Under the pieces are notes generated by a model. It saw only the letters and a list, made by a program, of their open reading frames with translations. It made no database searches and was not told where the DNA came from. A stretch of DNA of 64,000 nucleotides from Xiphias gladius (lineage: Eukaryota > Chordata > Actinopteri > Istiophoriformes > Xiphiidae), in NCBI RefSeq assembly GCF_016859285.1, contig NC_053417.1:23873206-23937205 (forward strand), given 5' to 3'. The first letter of the stretch is position 1. Each line of letters starts with the position of its first letter. The position numbers and the translations under genes are program-made. Of this stretch, positions 12,146 to 25,900 are shown piece by piece.

Positions 12146-12440
12146 TCAGTGACCACTTTTATTAGGTAAAAATGTCCGTTGCAATTCAGCACAACATACA
12201 TCTTTATGAAGTTTTTTCACATTCGGTTTTTGTTGACATTGTCAGAAATCTGTAAATACAACTGACGTCAAAGTTTTAAGGTCAGTGTTGTGCAGGACCA
12301 CATTATATTGAGGTGAGTTTCAATTTTTTTTTTTCTCCTTCCAACTTAAATACACGAGGGGATCAGAATATTAGGAACACCTCTGAATGTGATGTAGTCC
12401 AGGACAACGCCATCACTAATGTGGACCTCTGTCTTTAAAC
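12143..12440 (+). repeat. ACACTCAGTGACCA...TTATTAGG repeat
   Basis: Starts TACACTCAGTGACCACTTTT then ATTAGG, and contains GATCAGAATATTAGGAACAC. A relative with CACTTGTCAGTTTATTAGGA is at about 50243-50640 in a NEMP1 intron. The motif is common in fish repeats; class not assigned. Confidence 0.6.
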
Positions 12441-13650
12441 CGTTTATAAGGCCTCTGTAGAGATTCATGCATATGTTTGGGTTTTTTCCAACATCTTATA
12501 TTTAAAGATGTTAACTAGTCAAAAAAAATGTAAATTAAGCAGCCATAGTGGTTGTGAATATTTATCCCGTGGGCTGTTTTTAGAGGACGTGTTGATTTTG
12601 TAATTATAGTACAGGAGCGCTGCTTAGACATCGTAGTGACGAGCCGTTTTTTTGTAGTGGGGCCACTTGACCACACGTGGGCTTCAAGGACGTTATAAAT
12701 ATGTATTACTGGACAGGAAACAACATCACACCTATTCTGACAGGAATAGTTGAAAAAAAAAAAAAAAAATTCAATAACTTACAGTCTTCTAATGGCAAAT
12801 TAGATTAATGCTGCTCTGGTTGAGGAAAAAAGGGAGGCAGATCTTTGAAGTCAAATGAAAGATGGACATTACTCTCAAGGGTTTATAAATGCAAAATTTA
12901 AGTTGTCCTTCACAGAATTTATTAGACACTTAAAAGGATTAGTTGCTTTAAAAGTAATGCTTCAACAGACTGTAACAGATGCAACTTCCCACATATGATC
13001 TCGCAGAGCACTTAGTGTTAAATATGAAAATGAATTTGTCACCATCCATGGTACTCCTCAGAGACTTTTCTAATCTTAAATGTAATTCTGTGATAAACAG
13101 ATTTGGATTGTTTTTTAAAAATCTAATTAATTAGAATTAGTTCTAATCAATTAATTCAGCCATTTTTTGGACATAACTGGTCCGTATCTTGTCTTTATTT
13201 CATTCCATTTAATTTTCATTTCATATCTTTTAAGTTAAAAAAAAAACAAAAAAAAGATAATTGTTCGATTGTGCTCAAATCCAGTAACAGCAGCGGTGAC
13301 AGCACAAATAAATAAATCTACACAAAAATGCACTTCACATTCTGAGATTCGTAAGAAATGTTATCTCTGTACTGTTATTGCCTGTGTTTTAACTGCGACT
13401 GGAGGTATTAAACCACTGTGGAACGACCCAAAATCTGCCAGCAGATGTTATCAGGCAAACCTGAAACCAAGTACACATAACACTAAAAATTTCACAGGGG
13501 AACATGTCACAGAGGGCAAAACACTTAATACATTGTTGAATAGACTTCTCTGAAAGACCATGAGTGTGATCTTTTTCGATAGAGATTTCTCATGTATTCC
13601 TGTAAAATATATTTCCTCCTTCCTGGAATTACCACAAAGTATCTTAAAAT
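12441..13650. other. Convergent intergenic spacer between SPATS2 and PAN2
   Basis: AT-rich sequence with a poly-A run near 12755 and a small ATTAGAATTAG/CTAATCAATTAATT palindromic patch near 13120-13160. No coding exon or recognised RNA gene. Confidence 0.5.
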
Positions 13651-13662
13651 ACTCATGATACA

Positions 13663-13668
13663 TTTATT
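13663..13668 (-). terminator. pan2: Candidate PAN2 poly(A) signal
   Basis: TTTATT on the plus strand, i.e. AATAAA in PAN2 orientation, about 270 nt past the PAN2 stop codon. It would give a compact 3' UTR. Chosen because it is the first canonical signal I found downstream of the stop. Confidence 0.4.
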
Positions 13669-13937
13669 TCTTTACATGCACCAAAAAGCACACTTCTTTT
13701 CTTTCTTAAAAAAAAGGCTCCAAAAATCATAAAATACAAATTAGTTTCCTTTTCTGAAAACCTCAATGAAAAGTACAAATTATGACATTTAAACTGTGCA
13801 CTGTACAGGTGACAAAGGCCTCCGTTAAGCACTGTACACAATGCAAAAATAAATGCAAATACGTACAAAATGTGACACTAACTCAACTAGCAGAGATCAC
13901 TTGAAACCTTTCCAGGGGGAACATGTCACGGTACAGC

Positions 13938-13972
13938 TCACAGCCCCATCACAGAGGGAAACACGGCAGCAC
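13938..13972 (-). CDS. pan2: PAN2 terminal micro-exon (C-terminus)
   Basis: Acceptor TTCCTTCAACAG is followed by 35 nt encoding the end of a split Ser then [10 protein letters not shown] and TGA (13938-13940). It joins in phase to the donor after 14094 (AAAAA|GTACGA). PAN2 proteins of vertebrates end in a similar AAVF-S-hydrophobic tail. Reading straight through the donor instead gives a premature stop at 14083-14085 after Ser-Thr-Thr. Confidence 0.85.
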
Positions 13973-16900
13973 CTGTTGAAGGAAGGACAGTGCTTTCAAA
14001 TCAACTAAGACTGCTTCTCGTGATGCCCTCCCATGCAAACTCATTACTACTTCATCGACACCCGAGTACATCAAAGTCAACGTTACGTCGTACTTTTTGG
14101 GCTACCTTGACCATCTCCTGTGTCCGAGTCCGGGACTTTCCAGTCAAGCTGGCGACCTTTTTCATAGAGACCCTTCAGGACCTTCCTCACTTCGTCGTTC
14201 CCACCTCCACGACTCAGCTCCAGGTACTTCCTGTACAGCTGCAGAGCGGTGCGTGCGTCCTCTATGCTGTCGTGGGTTTCCCCCTGGATGTTGAGGTCTG
14301 TGAACAGGAGTCGCACAATGAAAGGGACAAACAGGAATGACTGGTCATAGTGACTCCTACAGCAGCGTTTCAGCTGTTTAGCATAAATTTAACAGTCACG
14401 ATGCTAGGGATTAACACCTCGACGCTCCCGCGCAGAAAACACAACAACGCACATTTAAATTATTCATGGAGACAGTTGAGGAAGTAAACAGACCTCAGTA
14501 TTCAAGCCAAAGGTGAACAAACTAATTCAACTCGATGATTTATTGATCAACTAATGTTTAATTTGACTACCCGTCCTCAGAAGCTTGACATGACAATGTC
14601 GGATGATCATTCAGTAGTTAGGTGCAAATGGAAACACTCATAGCTGGCAACAAAAAGCCTTTGCAAGGTGTGATACTAAGTACTGACTTCGTAGGCTACC
14701 CAAACTTTTTTACATGCCTCAATTACTCTCATTTTTGTTTTGTTAAGTTCATGAAATAAAAAGTAACAGTGCATGAACATTTGAGGAAAGGCTAATTTTA
14801 ATGTCGTTTGTTGTATTTATTTCTTTTCAATTAAAAAAAAAAAAAAAAAAATTCAACAAAATATGGACTTTCCCTGAACTTTTGGATACAACAGTACCTG
14901 CAGTTGCATTTGGCTTTATTTGCGTCAGCCCTGCACATGTCCTACTTTTTTCATCTTAACTGACCTAAAAAGTACCAGGCGAGAAATCTCAGAGAAATCA
15001 TCCTTTTACGTGGCAAATGGAAGAGGTAGACTGTGTCGATGACTTGGTCTTTGAGAACCTTAAAAACAGCAACAAACAGAAACAGAAACTTTAGTCTTGA
15101 ATGCTCAGAGAGAAAATCTGACGTGTAGTGTGATGTTTTTTGTGCTGCCCTGCCATGCAAATAATAGTACTGATGGCAAACCAGGCAACAGAACAAATCT
15201 GACTTACAGCAGTTGTTAAACAACATACCAATAAATTAATAACCCGAAAGTCCTTCTGTAAGCCGTGACCAACAAAGCGGACTCCTGTGTCGATAAGGAA
15301 GCGCAGCTTTAGGTAGGTGGACTTTAGGGTGGTCAAATGCTTTGAGGAAATCTTTGCATCCAGGTCCCCTGGTTTGATGCCAGAATATTGCGTCAGATAG
15401 TCGACCACCTGGAAGAACCAACATTCACAAGTGTTAGGGCTCTAACACAGGAGCAGCCGTTTCACAGGAATAGGTTTGAAAAAGAACTGTACCTCTCCGA
15501 GGTTGATATTAGACTCTGCAGCTTTCATCATGACTAATAAATAGACTTTTCTATCAAGTCAGCAGATGGTACTCTGGCCTGGCTACGGGCCAACTAGACA
15601 AACAAGGGGACAAGTAATCAATCATCTTGATCTGCGCACAATAAAAGAACATCAAGAAGTGTCCCCTGTCTTTCCTACAGTTTGAGCATCATGTAGTAAT
15701 TGAACTGCAAACCAAAAAACACACCCGGCTCAACCTCTCCGCTCATCTTTTGTCTGCGATTAATGTTGTGCTTCTCATTTCACAACTTTCAAAAATAGCT
15801 TGAACTGACTCCAGGTCGTTCAAATATTTTGCTACTCAATAAACTTCTGACAGCTATTTTGCTTTCTTTTGCTTGGACTCATCAAGTGTATTTTCACGCC
15901 TGTGAGCGTATTACCAACACTAACAAAGGGACACACTGTCTAATGACAATGGAGGCAATATGATAGAGGAAGTGATGGGAAAAGGTGTCCTCCCTGCATA
16001 ATGGTTTGGTCAAGTGTACCCTGTTTCTACAAAATCAGAAAATTCCTGTAAACGTTATATGTATTTTCTGCTGTTGGGCAATCTGTCCTTCTGCGGTCTC
16101 TCACCTGCTCTTGAGTGGAGATGTAGTCATCGATGAAGGGCACCCCCTCGTTGGGCCCCTGACCCCTCACACAGGTGATCCTGGCTACAGACATCTGACT
16201 GGGCTTGATGGTCGACTTGGTGCCGTCACTGCGCAGTTCTGCCTCTTCCTGCAGACACACACAGGTTTAGTCAGGTTTATTTAAAGTGGATTATCACAAG
16301 AGGATGATTTTACAATAAAAACAGTTATCGGTAGGAGCATCTACACACTGTACATTATGGAAATATTGATAGATCGTAGATTTATCGATATAGACTGGTA
16401 AAAAAAATTGTTTTTAAAAATTCCACTGAGCACAGCCCAACAAGAAACCTTATTTATAATTCCTTCTTTTTGGAAAACAAGTGCTTCATTCACGCTTATT
16501 AGATTTAGACTGGTGGAAATCTGTGTTGAATAACAGTATACCCATGTATTTCTTTGGCAGTATAAGAGAAATCGTTTTTCAGTTCCATTTAGAGCTGAAA
16601 AGATTCATCGATCAACAGAAAAATAATCGGCAAACTATTCTGACAGTCGATCAATCATTCGTCCTTTTACAAGCAAAACTAGAGAAAATAAATGCCAAAC
16701 AACTGCTAATCCCGGCTTGTCAAATGTGAGAATCTGCTGCTTTTTTTAGTCTTAAATTATTATGAATTTAACATTTTTGGGTTTTGGACTGGTGCTCTAA
16801 CAAAGTAAGACGTCTGAAGACGTCCCCTTTGTCTCTGCGAAGGTATAAAGGGGCATTTTTTCACAGTTTTTGGATCTTTTGTAGACTAAATGGCTGATTG

Positions 16901-19900
16901 AAAAAAATAACCGAAAGATTAGTCGATAATGAAAATAATCAATAGTTGCAGCCCTAGTTCTGCTATAAAAGAAATCCCTCCGATTCACCTCCCGACCTGT
17001 TCAATTTGTCAAATTCTATCATCTAGTTGCAGTTCAGGAAACCACTCAGCCTATTGGTCATGAGAAGATTTTTAAGAGATTTTTTAGTCCAAGCCATTGG
17101 ACAAGCTGTAAACACTCTAGTCCTCCGCTGTGGTTGGACGACACATGACACACACACCATGGCAGACTGTTTAAAGCAATCCCTGACCTTCAACTCGGGT
17201 TTAACTAGAGGATGACGACGATTTCTCTGCCATGTATATGGGTAACCGGGTTTCTAATCAGTTTTTTAAAAATACACATGTACAGCACAAAGACTTCAGA
17301 GTACTACACTGATTTAGCCTTGTACTTTTAAAAGAGGATCAAAATCAATGCAGCAGAACCAGAGATATTGTTTGTATTGTTCCATATATTCTTCTATCTT
17401 GTCAAAACCTGGGGCCTACATTACACACAATGTGCTGACAGTTCGGTGGGAGATTCGGGTGTTTTATGCAGGTGGCTGCTAATGAACTAAAGTTCACTTC
17501 TTTGTAACTCAACACCACCAGATTTTTTTTCACTTTCAAACTTGCAATCTTCAGACTCGACCAGCAATGACTCAATGGCACTTGAGGCAATTTATCTGAT
17601 TTTGTTCCACACGTTTTGTAGTCACAAAAGGTTTTATAAGAATTTTTGAGTTCCCCTTTAAAGTCAAACTGAAATTACATTTAGTCATTCTTTTTCCTTA
17701 TTCAAAAATAATGTGTTTTTTAAACTGTACTGTTGTAAGTTTTTTTTCTTAAAGAGGAAGAAAAAAATGGTCTTTGGGGAAATATCAGAATTACACCTTT
17801 TTGTCTCCGCCGGCTGGAGGTGCATGTGGGTGTCTGCGTTTGATTGACGATAGCCGACAGGCTGTCAGAGTGCTGGTGTTCAGGAGAGATAAAGTAAACA
17901 AACTAGCACTGTAGCTACAAGTCATGGGCAGACAGTGTTTCATTGGTGATAATGACCAGTAAGGACCACACTAGCATCTAACTGGACCAAAGTTAAACCC
18001 TTTAAACAGGGTGTAGACATTTGTTATGTTTACACACTGTTTAGTGAGCTGCAGCTGAACAGCCAAATTAGCTATCTACCCCGCAAAATTTGAGCCAGGG
18101 AAAGCCACAGTGGAGCAGGTGGATGGAAAGAGAGATTAATACATGCAACAAAGTCCAACTACCACTGAAAGTAACACAAAAGAGCCTCTACAAGTCTAAA
18201 TACAGTGGTTTCTACTGAATATCAGGCAGTATCTTCTAATACAGTTAAAGGAAGCAAGCCGTGCCTCCAAAATCTAGTCATAGTTGGGGAGAAATCTGAT
18301 TACTGAGAGCTGTATGTATACATGGATGTACAGTAACCAGGTTACTGAAGTGTATGTAAACTGCATAACCTGATTTTCTCTGAGTAACACGTTTTTTTTC
18401 TGTGTGCATGTAAACAGGCCGTGGTGTCGGACTCACCTGATTGAGCGTGACAAACTCTGCATCCAGTCCCACCAAGTCACCAGCCTGCGGCATCTCACTG
18501 ACCATGAGGGGGATGAAAGTGGCGTGACTCTTCCTCTGCTTCCGCGCCAACGAAGCTTCTGTCAGCAGCACGCTAGCGTCTATGGGATTTTTAACTGAGA
18601 CAAACAGCAAAGCAGGAGCGGGTAAATGAATCCACTGAATGCGAACCTACAGGTAAAAACTCCAGATTTAATGTCCGGAGACTTACTGCGGAGGTCGTAT
18701 TTGCTATGGTAGTTCCTTTTGGCATAATATAGAATGGCTGGCACTTTCCAGCTCACGTCAAACTGTGCAGCTTCAGTCTTTGACGAACAAAAGAAAAGAC
18801 AATATTTTCACATGGCTGCAAACATGACATTTCATTACCATGATTTAAATATGTGGTAAAATATTTACCTTGTCAATTGGCTCAATGAGGAAATCATTGA
18901 AAAGGTACCACTGCTGGTGTGTGACTCCCTGAAACAAACGCACGTATCACTTTAAAGGTCAGTTTCAAACACAGATTTGATGTGGCCCAGTATAAAAAAC
19001 CAACTAACTCTGACTTTGCAGAAGCAGATTCTCTCAGACTGTATTTTCTAATTTAAGCTTCACTCACCTCTTTCCTTTGATGGTAGGTCTCTCCCACTTT
19101 GATGTGTGCAACCAAGTTTCCACCTGTGCGAGCGTCCAGGATGTGAGGCACCGTGACCACCAGGTCATACAGAGAGGCGCCCTCCGCCTCTTCGGCAGCA
19201 CTTAACTGGTGGGAGATGATAAGACGGGTCATTAATTGCATGTCAATCTTAACGCCACAATGAAAAACCAATTATTACATGTTCAGCAAGCAAAAATTAA
19301 GAACCAAAATGTGTTTTAATCTAGAAATCAGTTGAAAATCTTTCTCCCTCACCTCCTCTCCTCCAGGCCAGCTGCTAATCTCCAGTCCCTGACTTTTGCT
19401 GATGGACATCTTGAGAGCCAGAGGGATCCAGACATGTCGCAGATCCTCTGCCCGAGTGTCAAAGGTGAAGCCTTCCATACTGCATACCTCCTCACCACTG
19501 CACAAGGATGTACTGCAAGTGGTGTTTAGACACATTCAACTGATAAAAATGATGTTATTTGTAGAGCTTACACGATAAATCAGATAGACAGAAAAATGAA
19601 CTGGCAACTAAACTGACAATTTATTAATTGTTTAAATCGATTTTCACACAGAAATGCTAAAAGAATCACAGCTCATGCATTTCAAATGTAAAGTTCTGCT
19701 CTTCTTCTCTCATTTATGTCATTGTAAATTGAATATCTATGGGTTTGGGACTATTGTTTGGACAAGACAAGCAATGTGACGACATCTGGGAGATTATGAT
19801 GGTTATTTCTCAGTGTTTTTCTGATGTTTTATAGACTAAATGATTCATCGATTAATTGAAAACATTAAACGATAATGAAAATAATTGTTCATTTAACCTT

Positions 19901-22900
19901 TTTTTTTTTTTATATTTAAAAAGGATCTTACTCCAAGCACCACTCGCTGGGCATCGGTGGGGGTTCCTTAGGTTTTACAGGTTCCATCGCCTCTTTTTGC
20001 ATGGCCTTATTGAAGGCATACTGTGAAGACAACAAAGAAAACAGTTATATAATCCATGTGATTAGCAACATGCCATTTTCAAAGTGTAATTCAAAACTTG
20101 TCAGGATGGAAATAAAAACAAAATGAGTGCCATTTACCTCAGCCTGAACCTTCCAGAATTCAGCCTCTTTAGCACTGTTCACCTCACAGTTTATAACCAG
20201 AACATCTGGTAGACATCGAATGTTGCGTGTTTGCACCTAGAGTGGTACGCAAAAACATAATCACACTGCAAAATGGATTCAAATCAGGCTAGACTACAAA
20301 TGTATTATCTGTTAATGTGAACTGCTGATGTGTCTGAATGGGGGCTGTAACTCACTGTGGGCTGATACTTCTCACAGTTTTCACACCACGCCTGAGTGCT
20401 CTGCTCCAGACAGATGCTTTTCTTCAGGATCTCAGCAAAGTCATGCTCCTTTATTGTCTTTTCTGACAGGTCAAAGTGAATTGAATATTGTTCAGTGTCA
20501 ACAAACACGGAACTATTTCATGGTCTTTTTTGCAGACTCTCAGCTCAGCCTTCTGAAGAATATCAATGCACAGTAGCGTGGAAGAGCACCGGGATCTCAC
20601 CTTGAGAGTTCTGTTCAGGGTAGTGCATGGTGAAGAGCAACGTGAGGGAGGATCGGACCGTCTCCTTGCCACAGCGACACAGGCTGCTGTTCTCAACTTC
20701 ACATCCAAACAATTTTCCAATGACAGACTCACCAGAGGAGCCCAGAGAGCTGCGAGAAATGGATCATCAACACAACACAAAACAAATAAATGATTACATT
20801 TCCCTTAACTTATTTCTGCAAAACCTCTGTCCTCAAATACCTCCAGGCTGTATAGTGGGCATGGCCCAAGTTTTGTTCAGGTAATTATTTGGCTCTACAC
20901 TAACTTGGACACTGACATCTGTTTTTGTTGGTTGCTCTGACCTGCTGCTGGCTCCCCTGTAGGCCTGCGGACCTTCCTGCTCCTGTGTCTCCTGGTGGAG
21001 CTGGGTGAGGATGAAGCGGTTCCAGCTTTGGATTAAGCGACCAAGTCTGGCCTTCCCTGTTTGCTCGTCCGAGTCTGCGAGGATAAGGCCCAGCGCTGAC
21101 GCTTCAGGGATGGTGCGAAACGCTCGGAGGAAATTACTGGCCTTGAGAAGAGGAGACAGGAGAGGCGGCGTTGGAAAATCTACGTGGTAGACAATGTGCA
21201 GCTACAACACAATGTGGACGAAATTTTAACACCTCTGATTTGCCACAGGGATCCACCTACTATTATTCAGAGAAATAATAACAAATAGCTACCTGACATG
21301 GATCTCCTCGTGACAAATCCAACATGTGGAAGAGGAAGCCGAGCTCACAGGCCAAACAAAACTCCTTCTGGCACAAATGATTCTGCACTAGACATCGGAT
21401 TGGCTCCAGGAAATATAATACCTAACATGCCCACACAAAAACAGGAGAACAACAACTCTGCATCAGTAAAAGACAAAAACAACTTTTAAATATTGTTTAA
21501 AAAATACATTTCACCAAACAAACAAAAAAGAAGAAGAAAAGTACACTAAACTTTCCTAGTTGCTTACCTGGATCATGCAGTTACAGTAAGCATTGGGGAT
21601 GTGAGGCTCCAGGCCAGCGAACAAGGTTCTGTTGTAATGTTTGAAGTCAAAGTCCTCTAGTCCGAGTTTAGAGTATTTAATTGTGACCTGATACAGCACA
21701 AGGATGTTTTCATCACATAATTCAGCAATCAAAAAAAATATTATAACACAAAAATTAACTAATCATCCAATAAAATATGGCAAATTGTACCTTTCTGTAC
21801 TTTTTGGGCACCATGTAGAGGTGTGGCTCTTCATCACGTCCAATTGGTGATTCGGGGACCTGGTTGTAATTATCATAATCGAGCTCCACATCTTTAATTT
21901 TATAAGGAACCTGAAACCAACAAAGAAAATGGTTTTTAAATAACTGAAAGCAATTTATAAACATGGTACTGACCAAAGCAAAAATCTGGATATTTTCTAC
22001 ATTCAAATATGTAATGGAAAGGGCACAATGCTAAGGCTGTTACCAAAATACACCTTGTAGAAATCTGCCCACGTATTTAATTACTTAGTGTTTCATACAT
22101 TTTCCAAATGCTGGATTATGTGAAAAGCTACTGTAAAGTAGCTAAAGATGTTCAGTACTGTGCAAAAGTTTTAGGTACTTTAGATGTTTAAGCTCTTATT
22201 GATCATTCTATACCATCAGGGAGGCATCTGATCGCTCCCAAATTAATTCTGCAGCATGACAACAACCTCAAACATACATAAAGTCATAAAGAACAATCTT
22301 CAGCGACAAGAAAGACAAGTCCTGCAACAGATGGTCTGGCCCCTGCAGGGCCTTGATCTCAACATCATGGAGTCAGTCTGGGAAACAGAAGACACTGAGA
22401 CTGACTAAATCCATGGGAGGAGAACTGGTGCTGTTTTAAAGGCAAAATATTGATTCAATTTAGGTTTTTTCTGTTTACTGCACTTTTTATGAAGTTAATT
22501 GATAAATAGAAACTATTAATGGCATTATTTTTAAAAGCATTCTCACTTTATTTTTTGTATCTTAAACTTTTACACAGTACTGCATGTTGCATGTTTTTAC
22601 GTGCCTGGTTGCGAGGGCGGGTACGAGGATTTGCTGCATAACCGATGAACCCGACAGTTTTCATTGTGCGCAGGATTTCTGGATCCACCGGAGGAGCTCG
22701 TCTGTTGGAAAGAACCATTTTTGGATGAAAAAGCTTAATAAATGGCAGCAGTTAAGAAAAAACACAGGGAACACTAGCCACAAGCCAAATGCTTTAAGTG
22801 CTACACACTCAAATGCCAATTTATTATTAGGTACGACTGGCTTAAACTAATGACTATATACACATACACACACACACACACACACATATATACATATACA

Positions 22901-25900
22901 CACATACACACATATATACATACACATGTACACATACTCATGTATACATACATATATATACACATATATATATACATATATGTATACATATAAACATACA
23001 TACATACATACATATACACATACACACACACACACGCAGTAAAACTATACTGATACCTCTTAAAAACAATAACTGAACAATGATACATTCATGAAGCTAA
23101 GATTTATTGCATGGCTGTTGAATTAGACGGCATTACCAAAAAACAAACATCAAAACAAACTTTGAGTCAGATTTTATAACTATTCATTGTTGGTGGTAAA
23201 ATGTGATTTAATTACTGGAGATGTGTCTCAGCCTGGCCACTCGTATTGTCTTTCAAATTGTTCCATATATCACTCCCAACATTACATACAATAAAGCACT
23301 TACATCACTTCAAGAAAATTAGTTAACAATGACAGCAGAAAAGAGAAATCCACAACTTCCACGTTGTGACTAAATATTTTTATGGTGCGAGGAGTGAGAT
23401 CATACATCTCCATTTTTCATCTGGCTGAAGTTTGATATTACGGTTTCATATTGTTGAGTTGCACAACCAGTTAGAAGGTAAGGCTGGCGATATTCTATAT
23501 TTCTGCTATTGTCAACAAATCCCTTTAAAAGACAAAAACCAACAATGGTTTAGTCTGTCTCTCAATACTTTCCAACTTCCTTATAATGTTTGTGGCACTC
23601 TGGCCCAAGACCTCTGGTTCCTTACTGAAGACGTAAATCTTTAAAAACAGGTCACAAATGTATAGTTTCATTTTTAACAAAGTCTAAATTATTGCCTAAA
23701 ACAGCTTAGCACTGTAGTTTTCAGCAAACATTACTCAACCAAAAGTAAACAGAGTATATGATGGGAGATATTTTCATTTGTATATAAAGTACACTGGTAA
23801 CTTACTCAAAACAAACTACACTTTTCAAGTTCAGGGTAAAGACGGAGAACATGTCACCTAGCGAAACACTCATAACACTTATGCTTTTTTAATTCAGCTC
23901 TATGGCATAGAGGAATAAGCTATTATCAGGCTTTGGCTACACGGACAATACTTGCTACGAGGATCAATTCATTGTTAGCTTCGGTTTTGTCATGAGATTT
24001 GTTGACAATAAGAAAAATGTAGAATATCACCAGACAGGTGGTTTAATTTACATGTAATGTACATTTTTATGTGATGACCATAACCACAGGTAGGTTCAGG
24101 ATGACTGGAAGTGCAAATGTAACCTTAGTCCTTTTCATGGACAGATTGGATTTGGGAAACACCATAGTCATAGGTTCCTGTCCTGCTTTTTAGTGGGATC
24201 ATTTCTGTTATCATGTGTTACACACTGTCAAGTCATAAATCAGTGTTCTTACTGTCATTTAGTATTGCCACTAGCAAACATGCAGAATCATCTAGAGTAA
24301 TTACATATGACTGTTTTACCTGGGGCTGGGTGTAGCCAGGGCAGTGGGCCAGTCTGACAGCAGCGGCTCAGTGCTGGTCAGCGGCATGGGGATGAGCGAG
24401 AGGGGCAGCAGGTCATGGTTCCAGTCCAGCTGAGGCAACGTGTCCACAAGGCAAGGCAGAGCAAACTCTGTCTCTCGAGAGTAGTCATTAAATGAAACCT
24501 CCGGAGCGTCAGACCACAGGTGCACACATCCCCCAGAGTCCCCGAACGCCAAGGCTTGTTTGCTGGATGAGACGTCAAAACTCATGAGCAACTGGCCCAC
24601 AGTGTTGACGTGAAAAATGTCCGCCAAACTGGCAAGACCAGTGGGTTCACAGAACTGGCACTGACCTGGAGAAAGAAGCAGGAGGTGGACAAGTATATCT
24701 GAGTGACAGGGAACATTTCCACTCGGCTATTTAAGGTTCATCCTATCCATGGTGGAAATGGTTTCTTAACAAAAGTACGTTTAGTCTGGACATTTATGTC
24801 CACAGAACATGTACAGGAACAGTATATAGAAAGCATTTCTACTGTAATCCCTTAGGTATTTGAGTGATGCTAAAATATACAGTAAATCTTGGTGTACTCA
24901 TAAAAAAGCACGAGTCTCAATTATTGACCAAACTCTCTAAGCGACATTTTTACAAGTCAAGAAACAGACAGACTAAGAAATGCGTATAAATGAGACCCCA
25001 CATTTCCCGACTGATACCTGTCTGTGAGATGATTGCCAGGCGTGACGTGTAGGTAGGAATGAAGCGCAAGAAGAGGGGGTCCACGTGCACCTGAAGTGGA
25101 GTTACGGCTCGCATCATGCGGAGGTCATACACCATTAGAAAACGATCGCATGCCAACCCGTTCAATCCTCGGCTGGAGAACCCGCACGCAGCCAGAAGAT
25201 TTCCATGAACGTCGAAGTCTGAGAGGCTGCCAGAGAACGCATCGAACTCGTGCTCCATCTTGAAAGTACGCAGGTCCCGGAGGGTTATCTTGTTTAAACA
25301 GAGGGTGACACAGAGAGTTGTGTAAACCCAAAAAACATATTTCACAAACTGATTTGATCAAGTTATCCTTACCTTCCCAGAAGTGTGCCCACAGAAGAAG
25401 AAACGACTGGTTTGACGCATTATTGCCACTCCTGGTACCTCAACAGTGAACTGTCGAGTACAAAACAAAAAAGTAAACAGTCAATCAGTTGCTTTTAAGT
25501 AAGTTATTCTTATATAATGTGGCAAATTAAGCCATGTGGTCTCATGTCACATGCATAGGCAGTTGTGGATGTTGATACACTTAATCCCAATGTCTCACCT
25601 TTTGAGTTTCTTGAACAGTATTCAGGTCAACTTCAACCGCATAGTTTTGTAATCCACCCATGAGCAACATATTGTTGTCAGTCATGAGGAGACTATGCAT
25701 ATCAGCTCCTTCCTCCATCCTGGAATGCACACAAGTATTAATAATCATAATCTTGACTCAATTACTTCAATGAGAATATATATATATATATTTATATTTA
25801 TATCAGTACAAGGACATTTGCTCCAGTTAATGTTTAGTGACACTTACGGATAATCAAACATTACAAGGCCCCCACGAGTGTAGCATTTGAGGTTGCACTT

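Noticed and set aside
14083-14093. PAN2 ending at the in-frame stop 14083-14085.
   Set aside because: A splice to the 35-bp exon at 13938-13972 restores the conserved C-terminal sequence and keeps the total CDS in frame, so the read-through stop is at most a minor isoform.
22801-23088. Tyr/Val/Cys-rich open frames on the minus strand.
   Set aside because: Translation of a CA/TA microsatellite inside a PAN2 intron.
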